Origin: Nephromyces sp. MM_2019
Taxonomy: Eukaryota > Apicomplexa > Aconoidasida > Nephromycida
NCBI GenBank assembly: GCA_015657535.1
Contig: JADHZB010000371.1
Location: forward strand, 1-31,469
Length of the DNA stretch: 31,469 nucleotides
Direction of reading: 5' to 3'
The position numbers were made by a program, and so were the translations under genes. Shown here in pieces: positions 1-9,751 of this stretch. The first letter of the stretch is position 1; each line of letters starts with the position of its first letter. Under the pieces are notes generated by a model. That model ran no database searches and was not told where the DNA came from. It saw only the letters and a list, made by a program, of their open reading frames with translations.

Positions 1-38
<38 letters not shown>

Positions 39-2100
39 GGTGTAGGTAGCGGGTGGGGTCTGTAAGGGGGTTGTGTGAGAGTAGGGGGTATCGGTGTGTG
101 TGTTTATAAATATAATCAGTTGAGTATATAGGGTAGTTATTCTGTGTGTGTGTGTGTGATTATGTATATATAATGTTATTTTGTATGTATCTATGTGTGT
201 TTTGGATGCTTATAATAAGTAAAAGATCACTCTGTAAATCTGAGTGTGACCTTTGTCTAGTTAGATAGTATTTGGTTGTATCTCTGTGTAACGTTAATGT
301 ATAAATATATATATATTTATATGTGTGTGTGTATATATATAATTTTCAAAAATTTCTGTGTGTTTAAGAATCAAATAGTTGTGTGTGTGAGTTTTGTTAG
401 CTGTCTATATCCGTTATTGTCTCTGTGTGTGTGTGTGTGTGTATGTGTGTGAAATTGTAGTGCAAGTAAATGAGGGATGTGTGTAGTGTCCAATGTGTGT
501 GTAAAATATTTAAAGGTGAGATGAAAATAGTGTAGTGTATATCTAAGGTATCAAAATATTGGTTAATATATAGTTATATAGATATGTGAGTCTGTGTATG
601 TGTGTGTGTGTGTGTTATATGTGTGTGACTTGTGTGTGTATATATATATATAACATGAAATGTAAGGTGAATGTAATATGTGTGTACTTGTGTAAATTAT
701 GAGTAATTATGGGGAGTGTGTGAAATTTGTAAATGTGTGTATAGATTGGGATGTATAACGACAGTGTGTGTTATTTGGTTGTGATTAAGTTATATATGTG
801 TGTGTATATATATAAGAGGTCTAATTATATATCTTATGTGTGTATATGTATGTGTGTGTGAGTGTATGTATATGGGTGTGTATGTGAATGTATTTATGTG
901 TATGTGTGTGTATGTAGGTAAAAGGTCACAGTTTTTATATATATGTAAATATGAGAAATAGTTCAAGTGTTTGTAGCAGACTGTATGGAATGTGGCAAGT
1001 AATATGTGCACACACAATAAATTATTTTACTCCATAAAATGTGTAAGTTTACCCCATAAATTATAAATTATATACATAGTAGAATGTGTGTAATATTATT
1101 ATATTAATATAGATGTGTGTGTATTGATTTTTTTTTTTTTAAATCGAAATATTTGGATGTTTGTCCTTCATAGACATTCAATTAAATAGAATGAAGATAT
1201 ATATATATATATATATATATAGCTATGTGTGTATGTGTCTGTGTGTGTTGCTTGTGCTTGTGGGTGTCTGTGTGTGTGTGTGTGTTGCTTGTGCTTGTGG
1301 GTGTCTGTGTGTATTGCTTGTGCTTGTGGGTGTCTGTGTGTGTGTTGGGGGTGGATGGGTGTGTATGTTTGCGTGTATGAGGGTGTGTGTGTGTGTGTGT
1401 GTACAGGTGATTATTCATGGGTGTGTGCAAGTGTGCTATTGTGTTTGTGTGGGACTATGTTTTACATATGTGTGTGCTCAAAACATACTAGTGTGCGTGT
1501 GTGTGTGTACATGTCTGTAAGTGTAAGCATCCGTATTTTGTGTGTCTAGACATCTAAACATACAAATATATATATATATATATATATGGTGTGTGTGTGT
1601 GTGTGTGATTATGTGAGTTTTATGCTGTTTGAATCAATGTGGATATATTTTTGTCTAAAATATTTGTGTGTGCGTAGTAAAAAATGTGTAAACACAACTC
1701 AATGTTTATATACTCAATTAATGTGTATGAATTTTTAAAGTATGTTTTGTACCGTAATATCATGGTTTAGCTATTAATGAATAACTAATTATACATATTT
1801 TATATGTATAAAATTGTGTGAATACATTGTGAATATACATCATGTGTGTGTATATATAAAGTGCGTCTATATAATCTATATTCATATTGTGTGTGTATAT
1901 AACATTTGTATATGTGTGTAATTTTTTTATATAATATGTGTATATTTATAATGTGTATACATAATGCATTTCAGTGTGTATATAAAATGTGTATTTAGGA
2001 GTGTGTATATATTTGTCTCGATTATCTTTGGAAAATATATATATATATATATAATTAAGACATTTGTGTATGTGTGTGTGTGTAAAAATTTTTAGATATC
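1..2100. repeat. TG/TA-rich repeat region, no gene seen
   Basis: The + strand is dominated by (TG)n runs, starting with the first 33 bases, joined to (TA)n runs and separated by AT-rich DNA. Open frames exist on both strands (for example 1161-1520), but they only translate the dinucleotide tracts into Val/Cys or Thr/His runs and show no conserved motif. I see no splice-linked exons. The sequence continues the TG-on-plus bias of the region downstream of the minus-strand gene at 4055-5077. Confidence 0.8.
1248..1345. repeat. Minisatellite, three units inside TG tract
   Basis: A unit starting TTGCTTGTGCTTGTGGGTGT occurs three times, starting at 1248, 1285 and 1314. The units are separated by variable (TG)n filler, so spacing is 37 then 29 bp. 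The cores are identical over at least 24 bases, which suggests recent duplication. It lies inside an open frame on each strand that I consider non-coding. Confidence 0.8.
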
Positions 2101-2239
2101 AAACTTCAGTAGCTTTTTGTTACTTAAGATATACAATAAATTCATTAGTAAATATATATAGATTAAAACACAGTTATCTATCTTGTCAATAAATTGTAAA
2201 CATATTAAATTTATAAATACAAGCATGTATATAATTTAT

Positions 2240-2515
2240 GCTTTACACACATTTAATTTCAACGTTTATAAATACTTTAACTTTAAAAATGCACTAACAT
2301 AAAACGTACACACAGAAAAACACGCACAGACATTTACACACACAGAAATACACATACATTTAAGACACACACACATATACGCATACGGATATGCATTTAA
2401 GCACACACGCACACACTGGTAATAACACACACACTGGTGATCACACACACACACACACACAGGCACACACACGCACACTAGATATATATATATATATATG
2501 TTACACACATATTTA
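2240..2515. repeat. CA-rich block of opposite polarity, no gene seen
   Basis: Here the + strand switches to CA-rich runs (ACACAC at 2310-2480) between two TG-rich regions, ending in a (TA)n tract at 2481-2498. An 80-codon minus-strand frame crosses it, but it is Cys/Val/Tyr low complexity. The polarity switch is the only distinctive point; it could mark an old inversion or the flank of an unseen plus-strand transcript. Confidence 0.6.
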
Positions 2516-4054
2516 CACTTTTAAAATTTGATTAGGTAAAAATGCGATATAAAGCAAGCTGCTCGATAAAACACTTGATATAATATATATATATATATAT
2601 GTGTGTATAAAACTAAAAATCTTAATATATATATATATATATATGTGTGTGTATTTTAATTTCAGAGTTTGTTAGGTAAATTGTACTCAATTTAATTGAA
2701 TTTCTCTCATGAAGATAAGAAGAAATTTTAAGAAGTGAATATAAAGTGTGTGAGTGTGTATTTGTGTGTGTGTATGTGTGTGTGTGTATGTGTGTGTGTG
2801 TATGAATGAATGTATACATATAAGTGTGATTTTATGTATATATATATATAAATACATGTGTATATATAGTGTATGTGTATATCAATGAGACTAAGTATGA
2901 GTGTGCATAAATGAGTGTGCTTGTGTAAATAAGAAAATGGGAGTGTATATCGGATAATGTGTGTGTATTTACTTGAGATTACAAATATTTGTCTGTGTGT
3001 ATATATATGGGTAAGAGTAACATTAGGTCTATACAAGTCTTTGTGTGTGTATAAAACTGTAGGAATTGACTGTATAATTTGTGTGTAATGGGTGTATTAG
3101 GAGATTGCCCTATTAAGCGCTAAATTATATATATTTATAAAAATAAAATAAAAGAGGTATATTTTTTATTGTTGAATATTGCTGATATGTATATGTAAAA
3201 ATTTGTGCGTATTTATATATATATATATTATATATGTGTGTTTATGTGTTAACATATATATATATATATGTAGATATATGTTAACACATTATATACACGT
3301 ATGTCTGTGAAAAATATAAAAGTGCAGTTAGAAATGTATGTAAATTCCATAGTATGTGTGTACTAGCATTTTGAATCAAAATTAAAATGTTAGTGTGTGA
3401 ATTTCAAATTTTTTTTAAATAAAAGTTCTTTGTGTTAAATGTGTTAGACTATAAAAAATTAAAATAGGAGTAAAAATATACACGTCAACCATAGTTTAAT
3501 TTATATTAAAATTCATACTTAGAAATTTGCACACAATCGCTAACTATAATATGTTGTTCATAATTGTAAATGGAGGTATATCCAAATGTGTGTATTTATA
3601 TATATATGGTGGATTAGGTTACCCTCAAAAAAAAATACAAATAATTCATTCATTGATTCATTCATTGATTGAATGTAGTGTGTAAGTGTGCTTGTATGTG
3701 TGTCAATTTTAGAATCTTTTATGTTCCCTCTATAAATGTGTATTATCTTCGAGATTTCTATTAGTCCATCTAAGTATGTATGTGTGTTACTTTGAATATT
3801 TCTAATATTCCCTGTATGTGTGTGCTGTAAGAGATCCGTTATTTTCGTGTATAATGTGATTGTAAGTTCAAATCTTTGATGTCTCCTCTTTGTAAGTTCA
3901 AGTAATATTCATTGTTTAAGCTGTGTATATCTATAAATCTCTAATATTTCTAGGGTGTATATACATTTCAATGGTGTATTTACTCATTATAATCTACATA
4001 CTTAGGATGTCACCTACACAACTAAAACCTATATCCTACACACACATATATAAC
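2516..4054. repeat. TG/TA-rich and AT-rich spacer downstream of the membrane-protein gene
   Basis: The + strand returns to TG-rich tracts (2590-3060, 3200-3250, 3590-3610, 3680-3850) in AT-rich DNA. It includes the inverted repeat at 3244-3289 and a short ATTCATTCATTG duplication at about 3643-3670. No convincing coding sequence is visible; small frames on both strands are translations of dinucleotide tracts. Confidence 0.65.
3244..3289. repeat. Perfect inverted repeat, 16-bp arms
   Basis: The left arm ATGTGTTAACATATAT (3244-3259) is the exact reverse complement of the right arm at 3274-3289, with a 14-base AT-rich loop. Each arm carries GTTAAC flanked by TG/CA and TA steps, so it is more than a simple TA tract. 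It could fold as a hairpin or cruciform. No gene end is close enough to call it a terminator. Confidence 0.85.
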
Positions 4055-5077
4055 TCAAGTATGTTGGTGATGGGGATTCCTACGAATAATAACCAACATA
4101 GGTGTTAATATAAGGCTTAGTAAAACGGGTAGTAAGTGACAAAAGAGAGAAACTACAATTTTAAGGACTTGAAAGAAAATTTGAAATAATAGCACACCAA
4201 ATGTGCTATCACCATCTATAGGTGTATTTATTTTGGTTGTGTGTGCTATATTTAACAAATTTTGATTCATAACGTCATCTGGGTTGTATTCTTGTAGAAA
4301 CAAGATTATAGGTTTCCCAACAGTAAATCGTACAGCTAATAGAAATAAATCAAATAGATATACAGAAATAAGTATTTTCTTCCAATAAGGGGGAAACCAC
4401 ACACCATTCCATACACGTGCTGGTAGTAAGAATAGTAACCTAAATCGTATCGAACGTAGTGTACGTATAATATATTGTATGAATAATGAGATTATAATTT
4501 GTGAGACAGTTAAGAGTGTCTTGAAAGAAAATTGTAGAGATTGATAGAGGAGGAATAAAATGGGTAAAGAAATTGAAAAATTACGTGGGAATTGTATATT
4601 TGGAGGTAAAGAAAACATGAGCCTGAGGTGAGAATTATCAGGTTGTGTAAGTATTGTAGAAGGAGTTGCTGGTGTTGGTTGTGTGTTTGTAGATGTGTCA
4701 GCAGTTGTTTGTGTGTTTTGGGATGTGGATGCAGTAGCTGATTCATTTGAATCTTGTATAGGTTCATCTTGTATGTAATCAGATGCGGAATCATTAGATG
4801 ATATTATTTCAAATGAATCAGCAATGGGTGGTGAGTAGTGACTCCCAAAGTCTGCATATAACGAGTGGTTAATCGATGAATTTGATGATATGGGTGTGTT
4901 TGAATTGTAAGAGGAAGAGTCCGAATGTACATTTGAATCTTGTCTAGAAGGTGTGTAGTTTAAGTCTGGTGTGTACAATGTATTTGGAGCTGATGAGAGA
5001 GAGTCATCAATTGGGGGTGCAGAAGAATTTGTAGGGAGAGGAGGTATACATTTTGGTTCACTTTCTAAAAGGGACAT
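4055..5077 (-). CDS. Hypothetical multi-pass membrane protein, 340 aa
   Basis: A single uninterrupted exon encodes 340 residues and ends in TGA. I do not recognise the family. Residues 1-150 are low in charge and rich in Ser, Thr, Asn and Pro, including a Thr/Gln/Pro stretch at about 112-146, and are probably disordered. From about 168 the protein becomes strongly hydrophobic, with likely membrane segments at roughly 168-205 (one or two passes), 234-252 and 292-332 (one or two passes). Short basic clusters (RTLRSIRFR near 205-213, IRR near 331) flank them. There is no N-terminal signal peptide. The design suggests a C-terminally anchored membrane protein with a soluble low-complexity head. 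The start at 5077 follows a stretch of C/T/A-rich sense-strand DNA. The length of open frame and the ordered hydrophobic pattern support a real gene; function is unknown. Confidence 0.75.
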   Translation of the reverse strand: MSLLESEPKCIPPLPTNSSAPPIDDSLSSAPNTLYTPDLNYTPSRQDSNVHSDSSSYNSNTPISSNSSINHSLYADFGSHYSPPIADSFEIISSNDSASDYIQDEPIQDSNESATASTSQNTQTTADTSTNTQPTPATPSTILTQPDNSHLRLMFSLPPNIQFPRNFSISLPILFLLYQSLQFSFKTLLTVSQIIISLFIQYIIRTLRSIRFRLLFLLPARVWNGVWFPPYWKKILISVYLFDLFLLAVRFTVGKPIILFLQEYNPDDVMNQNLLNIAHTTKINTPIDGDSTFGVLLFQIFFQVLKIVVSLFCHLLPVLLSLILTPMLVIIRRNPHHQHT

Positions 5078-5560
5078 CTTCTATGCCCTTTTTACTTTTG
5101 GTTTTCTTTGTTAGATTGGTGTTTAGGTAGTGTGTGGGTTTGGGAGGGTATACGAGCTGTGTATAGGGGTTTGCGGAGATGTGTGGAGGTGTGCGCAGGA
5201 GTGTGGAGGTGGGCGGAGCAGTAAGGAGGTGTGAGGGGTGTGTGTGATGAGGTGAAGGTCAAAAGAAAAGATTGCGGGGATGTTTATGCAGAAGTATTTG
5301 GGAGTGAGGAGGTGTGTGTGTATGGTTGGCGATTGGGGCGTAAGGAGGGTAGTCTGAGGGGACGTTGGTGAGTATGTAGGAGGTGATGTTGAATGGTGGT
5401 AGGTGTGAGGAAGTTCTGTGGTTATAGAGAAAGTGCTTGAGGCTATCAAGAGGTGTATACAAGTGTACAGGGCTTGGGAGTGTGGAAGTGCGTAAACTTT
5501 GTGACTATGTGTAATGTATGGTGATCTGGGGGGGGTGATAGTTATGGGAGTTATTATGAA
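5078..5560 (-). promoter_or_regulatory. Strand-asymmetric upstream region of the membrane-protein gene
   Basis: Upstream of the start at 5077 the sense (minus) strand is strongly C/A/T-rich and nearly G-free; the plus strand is G/T-rich, with runs such as eight G at about 5528-5535. It is clearly richer in GC than its surroundings. It contains a 20-bp tandem array at 5161-5240. A 108-codon minus frame (5123-5449) is Pro/Thr/Ser/His low complexity, which I attribute to this skew. Position and asymmetry suggest a 5' untranslated or promoter region; that role is inferred. Confidence 0.4.
5161..5240. repeat. 20-bp degenerate tandem array, 4 units
   Basis: Units begin exactly 20 bp apart at 5161, 5181, 5201 and 5221 with GTATAGGGGT, GTGTGGAGGT, GTGTGGAGGT and GTAAGGAGGT. 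The second halves are looser (G/C/A-rich). No insertions or deletions disturb the period although bases have diverged. It sits 80-160 bp upstream of the minus-strand start at 5077. Confidence 0.75.
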
Positions 5561-7190
5561 GTTAGTTGTTATGTGTGTTATAGCTTAAGTGTGTACTCAA
5601 AGGAGATAGAAATGATGTCAAACTTTTGGGATAAATAACTGAGGTGTAGTCTAATCGACAGTAGATTTATATGTCAAGGGGATGAGTAGGTTAGAAAGTT
5701 TGAACAAAGGGTGCAGGTACGAAAAAATAAGTTAAATATGTGTAGTTTATGAATTCAGAGATATATAAAAGGAGGAAGTTTGATTGTCCTTAAATGATTG
5801 GAGGTAAAATTTGCATTGGAGGTCATCCAATCAAAATAAGTTCACATGTGAATTGAAATGGGGAGCTTTAAGTGTGTGTAGTTGTGTGTTTGTGGTGTGT
5901 TGTTGCTTTTATTGTTGCTGTTGTTATTTAATGTTACTGTTGCTGTTGTTATTTAATGTTACTGTTGCTGTTGTTGTGTTGTTGGGGTTGTTATTGTTGT
6001 TGTTATCGCAATCATGGTTGAGGTGTATGCCAGGTGGTGTGTGTAAGGGATGGTATTTATGTGTGGGTTGGCTCTGTGTCTGGGCTGGTATTGTTATATG
6101 TATGGGTTGTGGTGTGTGTGGGTTATTATATATGTGGCCATGCTAGTGAAACTGGGTGGGTGGGTTTGTGTATCTGTTTTGTGGTATTCTGTTTTGATAG
6201 ATATGAGGGGAAGATTGCTTTTAATATATATTTATGCACAATACGTGTGATTGTGTGCAAAAAGTGAATGTTTATGTTAGGAAAATATATTTATGCATGT
6301 GTGGTGATATTAAAAAATGTGTGTGTTAATTAAATGTGTTCGATGGTAGGGTATACAAATGTGTGGGTAAAAAATATATATATGTATGTTACAGTGTAAT
6401 GGAATTGGGTTTGCGTGAAAATTCTAGAGTATATATGTATCTTAAATAGTTTATGTGCAATTGTTTGTTATAACAATGATATAAATAGCTTAATATGTAT
6501 TTGTTAATTAAATATATTTATGTTGTTGATATTTATTCAAGCGTGTGAGCTCGACATTTATTAATGTATAGTAATATATTTATTTAATGGATGTGCGTTA
6601 GATAATTATGTAAATATATATAGATTTCTATATTATATATATGTATGTGTGTATGCTATATTATATATGTATCTGCACGTCGGTATGTGTGCATTCTAGT
6701 ATGAACTAGTTATTTATTTATTATCTATGTTCGAAACTGCTGTAGGTGTGTATGTGTAAAAATAGAAAAAATTAAGGGCATATAAAGGTTTTATAATTTG
6801 AGTGCGAGTTTAACAAGTGTTAACAATTTGGAAAAATATGCTAAAGTTTCACATATGCACTTGCATGTTTGTTAATATATGTATGTGTATGTCTTATTTA
6901 TTTAATTTCAGCAAGAGTAAAAATCTAAATTTCATATATAAAATGTGTACACATACCCACACTTGAAGCATATTTATTTCCAAGTTTAATCTATATATAT
7001 GCTTGATCTGTGGGTGTTTGCAATTGTGTAGGTAGGTTTTTATACACAACATGTGAGTTTTTATATACATATTAAATACACCGCATAGAAAATTAACGTG
7101 TATAAATGAGTGAATACATATTCTCGATTATATAAAGAAACAATTAAAGGTGCACGCTTCCCTAAATTCACTGCAGCTTAAACTTCAAAT
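5561..7190. other. TG-leaning half of the divergent spacer, no gene seen
   Basis: This AT-rich DNA has TG-rich tracts on the + strand (5870-6180, 6290-6360, 6640-6690, 6880) and only rare CA tracts. Open frames at 5811-6267 are Cys/Val/Leu-rich translations of the GTT and TG repeats and carry no motif. It forms the half of the spacer next to the minus-strand gene, so CA is on that gene's sense strand. Confidence 0.6.
5913..5976. repeat. 25-bp tandem repeat, about 2.5 units
   Basis: Two identical 25-bp units (5913-5937 and 5938-5962, each starting TGTTGCTGTTGTTATTTAAT) are followed by the first 14 bases of a third. Flanking DNA is a looser GTT/GCT trinucleotide run to about 6005. Identity between units indicates a recent duplication. 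Confidence 0.9.
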
Positions 7191-7380
7191 TGGTACACAG
7201 GTATACATATCAAAATCGCACACACACACTTGTACCAACATCCTACACATATGAATAGCACACACATATAAATACTAAATTAGCTCACACGCACTTTCAC
7301 CAAAATGGCACACACATATTTTTACCAAAAGGACACACAAACATATATAACAAAATATCACACGCAAACATAAAAAAGAA
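7191..7380. repeat. Diverged 25-bp tandem array with exact period
   Basis: Units of exactly 25 bp can be read at 7191-7215, 7216-7240, 7256-7280, 7281-7305, 7306-7330, 7331-7355 and 7356-7380, with one 15-bp remnant at 7241-7255. Most start with T(A/G)GCACACAC-like sequence and end in ACCAAAA, ATCAAAA or AACAAAA. Base identity between neighbours is low to moderate, but the register holds. This is the point where the + strand switches from TG-rich to CA-rich, roughly mid-way between the two divergent genes. Confidence 0.75.
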
Positions 7381-8998
7381 ATATAACATTACATCTATGA
7401 GAGTCATTGACTTTTTTATGAGAGCTGATTTACTTTCTTAAATAACTGCACCTACCCATAGCCACAATCTAAAATTCTTACTTTAAGCAACCATGCACTC
7501 CTCAAATGTTAATACGTAAAACTTTATACATGACAATTAAGTACTACATACACAACTCACCACATAGGCAAAACCAAACACATAACACCACTCGTTTTTT
7601 AGCTGTTTTACTGAATTTTTATAAAATCCCAAATTTGGTATGTAATTTAAACGAAGATACATTAGTAACGAAACTTTACAACCCAAAACAATACTAAATG
7701 AATATATATTTTATAGGAAATAAATTTATCAATCACTTTGAAATTTAAGAATTACTTCAAAAAAATAATGGAAATTTGAATATATTATTATTTCTACGCG
7801 ATAAATCCTAATTTATTAATCGTGTTTCAAAATTTAAAATAAATATAAATATACTATAAAACATTTCACATATATTACATATGCATTACGCAAATCTCAT
7901 CAATATATTATTATTACACATATGCTTTATAGGTATTATTTATATTTTTAAAATATATTATACATATAATTAAAACATATTACACATAAATATAGCATAT
8001 ACATCATATGTGCATTATAAATACATTAGATTTATATTGTAATAATATTGTGAATACATCATAAATATATTGTAAACATATATTACATATCTTATTGATA
8101 TATTATTAATATTTTACATATTTATTATATATATACTATATATATTTAAACATATTATACTTATGTTATAAACATATTAAAAACATTTTACAAACTTATT
8201 ATTTAGTATATTACAAATATATTAAATAAATTATGCATACAATAAGTATAATATAATAATATTATATATAAGTTATAAAGCATAACAATTTATATTATAA
8301 ATGTGTAGTTCACAGCTAACATATAATCAGATTTACTACATTGAGCATTGAGATTCACATTCAAGATAGTGAATAATTCTCTAAGAATTGAAAAACGTGA
8401 AAAATTGTTAAAATAAATAGGAAAAATATATCCGCTTATTTTTAACTAATTTTATTTGTTTATTTTAGTCTGTTTATGTCATAAGGTCTTCTCTGTAACT
8501 CATGTATATTACTTTCATCTTACTTTAATTTCCTTTGATAACTCAAGTAATAAAATCAAAAATTCGAATTTTTATGATACTCTCCTTTTTTATCTTTACT
8601 TTATTTGCTGTTTATATTTTTCTTTGATTTTTATATAAGATTTTCCTTCCCCTTACTTTATAAATTCTATCTCTTATATTTCCCTTAATTTTTTGTATAT
8701 AACATTCTTGGCTGTAACACCAAAAGTTCTATCATAATAGTTATAACAATTCTACCCTATTGTCCTACCTAGCAAGTGTTGCTTGTTTTACTTGGATGAT
8801 GAGTGTAGTTACAGCTTAGTAAACTAGTAATAGTACATATTTCTACATTCTAGATATACTCATCATATGAGCTTTACACACATAAGCACAGGACCACTTG
8901 TAATTTCATAATCACATACACACACACAAGCCATCTTGTACATTCTTCATACTAAGATTACAAACATACACTGAAACATAACTTACAGGTTCACACAC
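7381..8998. other. AT-rich spacer, no gene seen
   Basis: The DNA is very AT-rich, with many TATTA, ATATAT and CATAT steps at 7860-8300 and a T-rich stretch at 8440-8700. Frames of about 60 codons at 7506-7697 and 8456-8638 lack any recognisable motif. CA-rich tracts appear again from about 8870. I see no RNA gene. Confidence 0.55.
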
Positions 8999-9280
8999 AC
9001 TTGTGTATTCACACTGATTTCACACAAAGACACCTTTTAATCACATGGGTATTCAAATACTCATACACCTTTATATTCACACCAATTTACACACACACAC
9101 ACGTGTGTATTCATACTGATTTTTGCAAACAAATACTTATAAGTTCACACTTATTTTACACACATCCACAAATATTGTGGATTTCTTGCTGGTTCTAAAA
9201 GCACAATTATGTACACACACTTGTAAATTTATATTTATTTACACATACATACTTGTACTTATACACAATACCCACACAGC
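8999..9280. repeat. Diverged ~34-bp CA-rich tandem array upstream of POLD2
   Basis: Units start with AC(T/C/G)T(T/G)-like sequence followed by a TTCACAC(T)GATTT-like core and a CA-rich tail: 8999-9031, 9032-9066, 9067-9100, 9101-9134 and 9135-9167 (33-35 bp each). After a 51-bp break, similar units restart at 9219 and 9251. The open frames at 9001-9350 are translations of this array. It ends about 470 bp before the POLD2 start, so it may be part of the promoter region; that is inference. Confidence 0.6.
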
Positions 9281-9751
9281 ACTATACTCCTACATATTCT
9301 TACTCACATTAACAATAGTGAAAAGATTGTGTACTCACACATACGAATAAAAACATATTTTAACTAATTACACTCAATTTATCAAATTTGATGTTTTTGA
9401 GTTTCCATATGAGGTAAATAGCCATCAATTTACTCCCAATAAAATTGTGTCTTTGAAGACATTTGTTTATAGACACTGTCTTACACTGAAAATATTACAC
9501 ACTTAGAACTTTCAAACAGGCCTTAATGTGCATGAATACTAAACACACAAGCTGTAAAAATTTCATATATATCTTCACCAGAATTGATAAACACGCACAT
9601 ATATAACAAAAAAACCACTCGTGTTAAGATCTAGACATTTACACAAACTCAAACATCAGTGAGCAAGGAATTTACACCTTCATACCTCTACTAAGTGTAC
9701 AGTATTTTAAACATTCATATCAATAGGTGTTTCACACTTAAACAATCCATA
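9281..9751 (+). promoter_or_regulatory. Immediate upstream region of POLD2
   Basis: The DNA is CA-leaning and AT-rich with no recognisable core promoter motif. An in-frame ATG at 9695 exists 19 codons upstream, but the peptide it would add has no counterpart in the family. The ATG at 9752 sits in CATAATGGAT, closely like ATCATAATGGAT at the start chosen for the gene at 19541, so I prefer 9752. The region between 9281 and 9751 probably holds promoter and 5' leader. Confidence 0.4.

Noticed and set aside
1161..1549. Overlapping 82-119 codon frames on both strands
   Set aside because: They are translations of (TG)n/(CA)n and the TTGCTTG minisatellite: Cys/Val or Thr/His runs with no motif and no plausible splice partners.
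2266..3036. Minus-strand frames of 65-102 codons
   Set aside because: His/Thr/Tyr runs from dinucleotide repeats; no conserved residues, and several mutually overlapping alternatives.
5123..5462. Pro/Thr/Ser/His-rich minus-strand frames upstream of the membrane-protein gene
   Set aside because: Open because the sense strand is nearly G-free; composition follows the 20-bp array, and two overlapping frames look equally good.
5811..6267. Leu/Val/Cys-rich frame that could pass for a membrane protein
   Set aside because: The hydrophobic run is a translated GTT/GCT repeat including the 25-bp duplication; the neighbouring frames are similar.
7191..7380. CRISPR-like array
   Set aside because: Units are contiguous with no unique spacers, and the region is clearly eukaryotic.
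9001..9350. Plus-strand frames of 65-75 codons
   Set aside because: They translate the ~34-bp CA-rich array.
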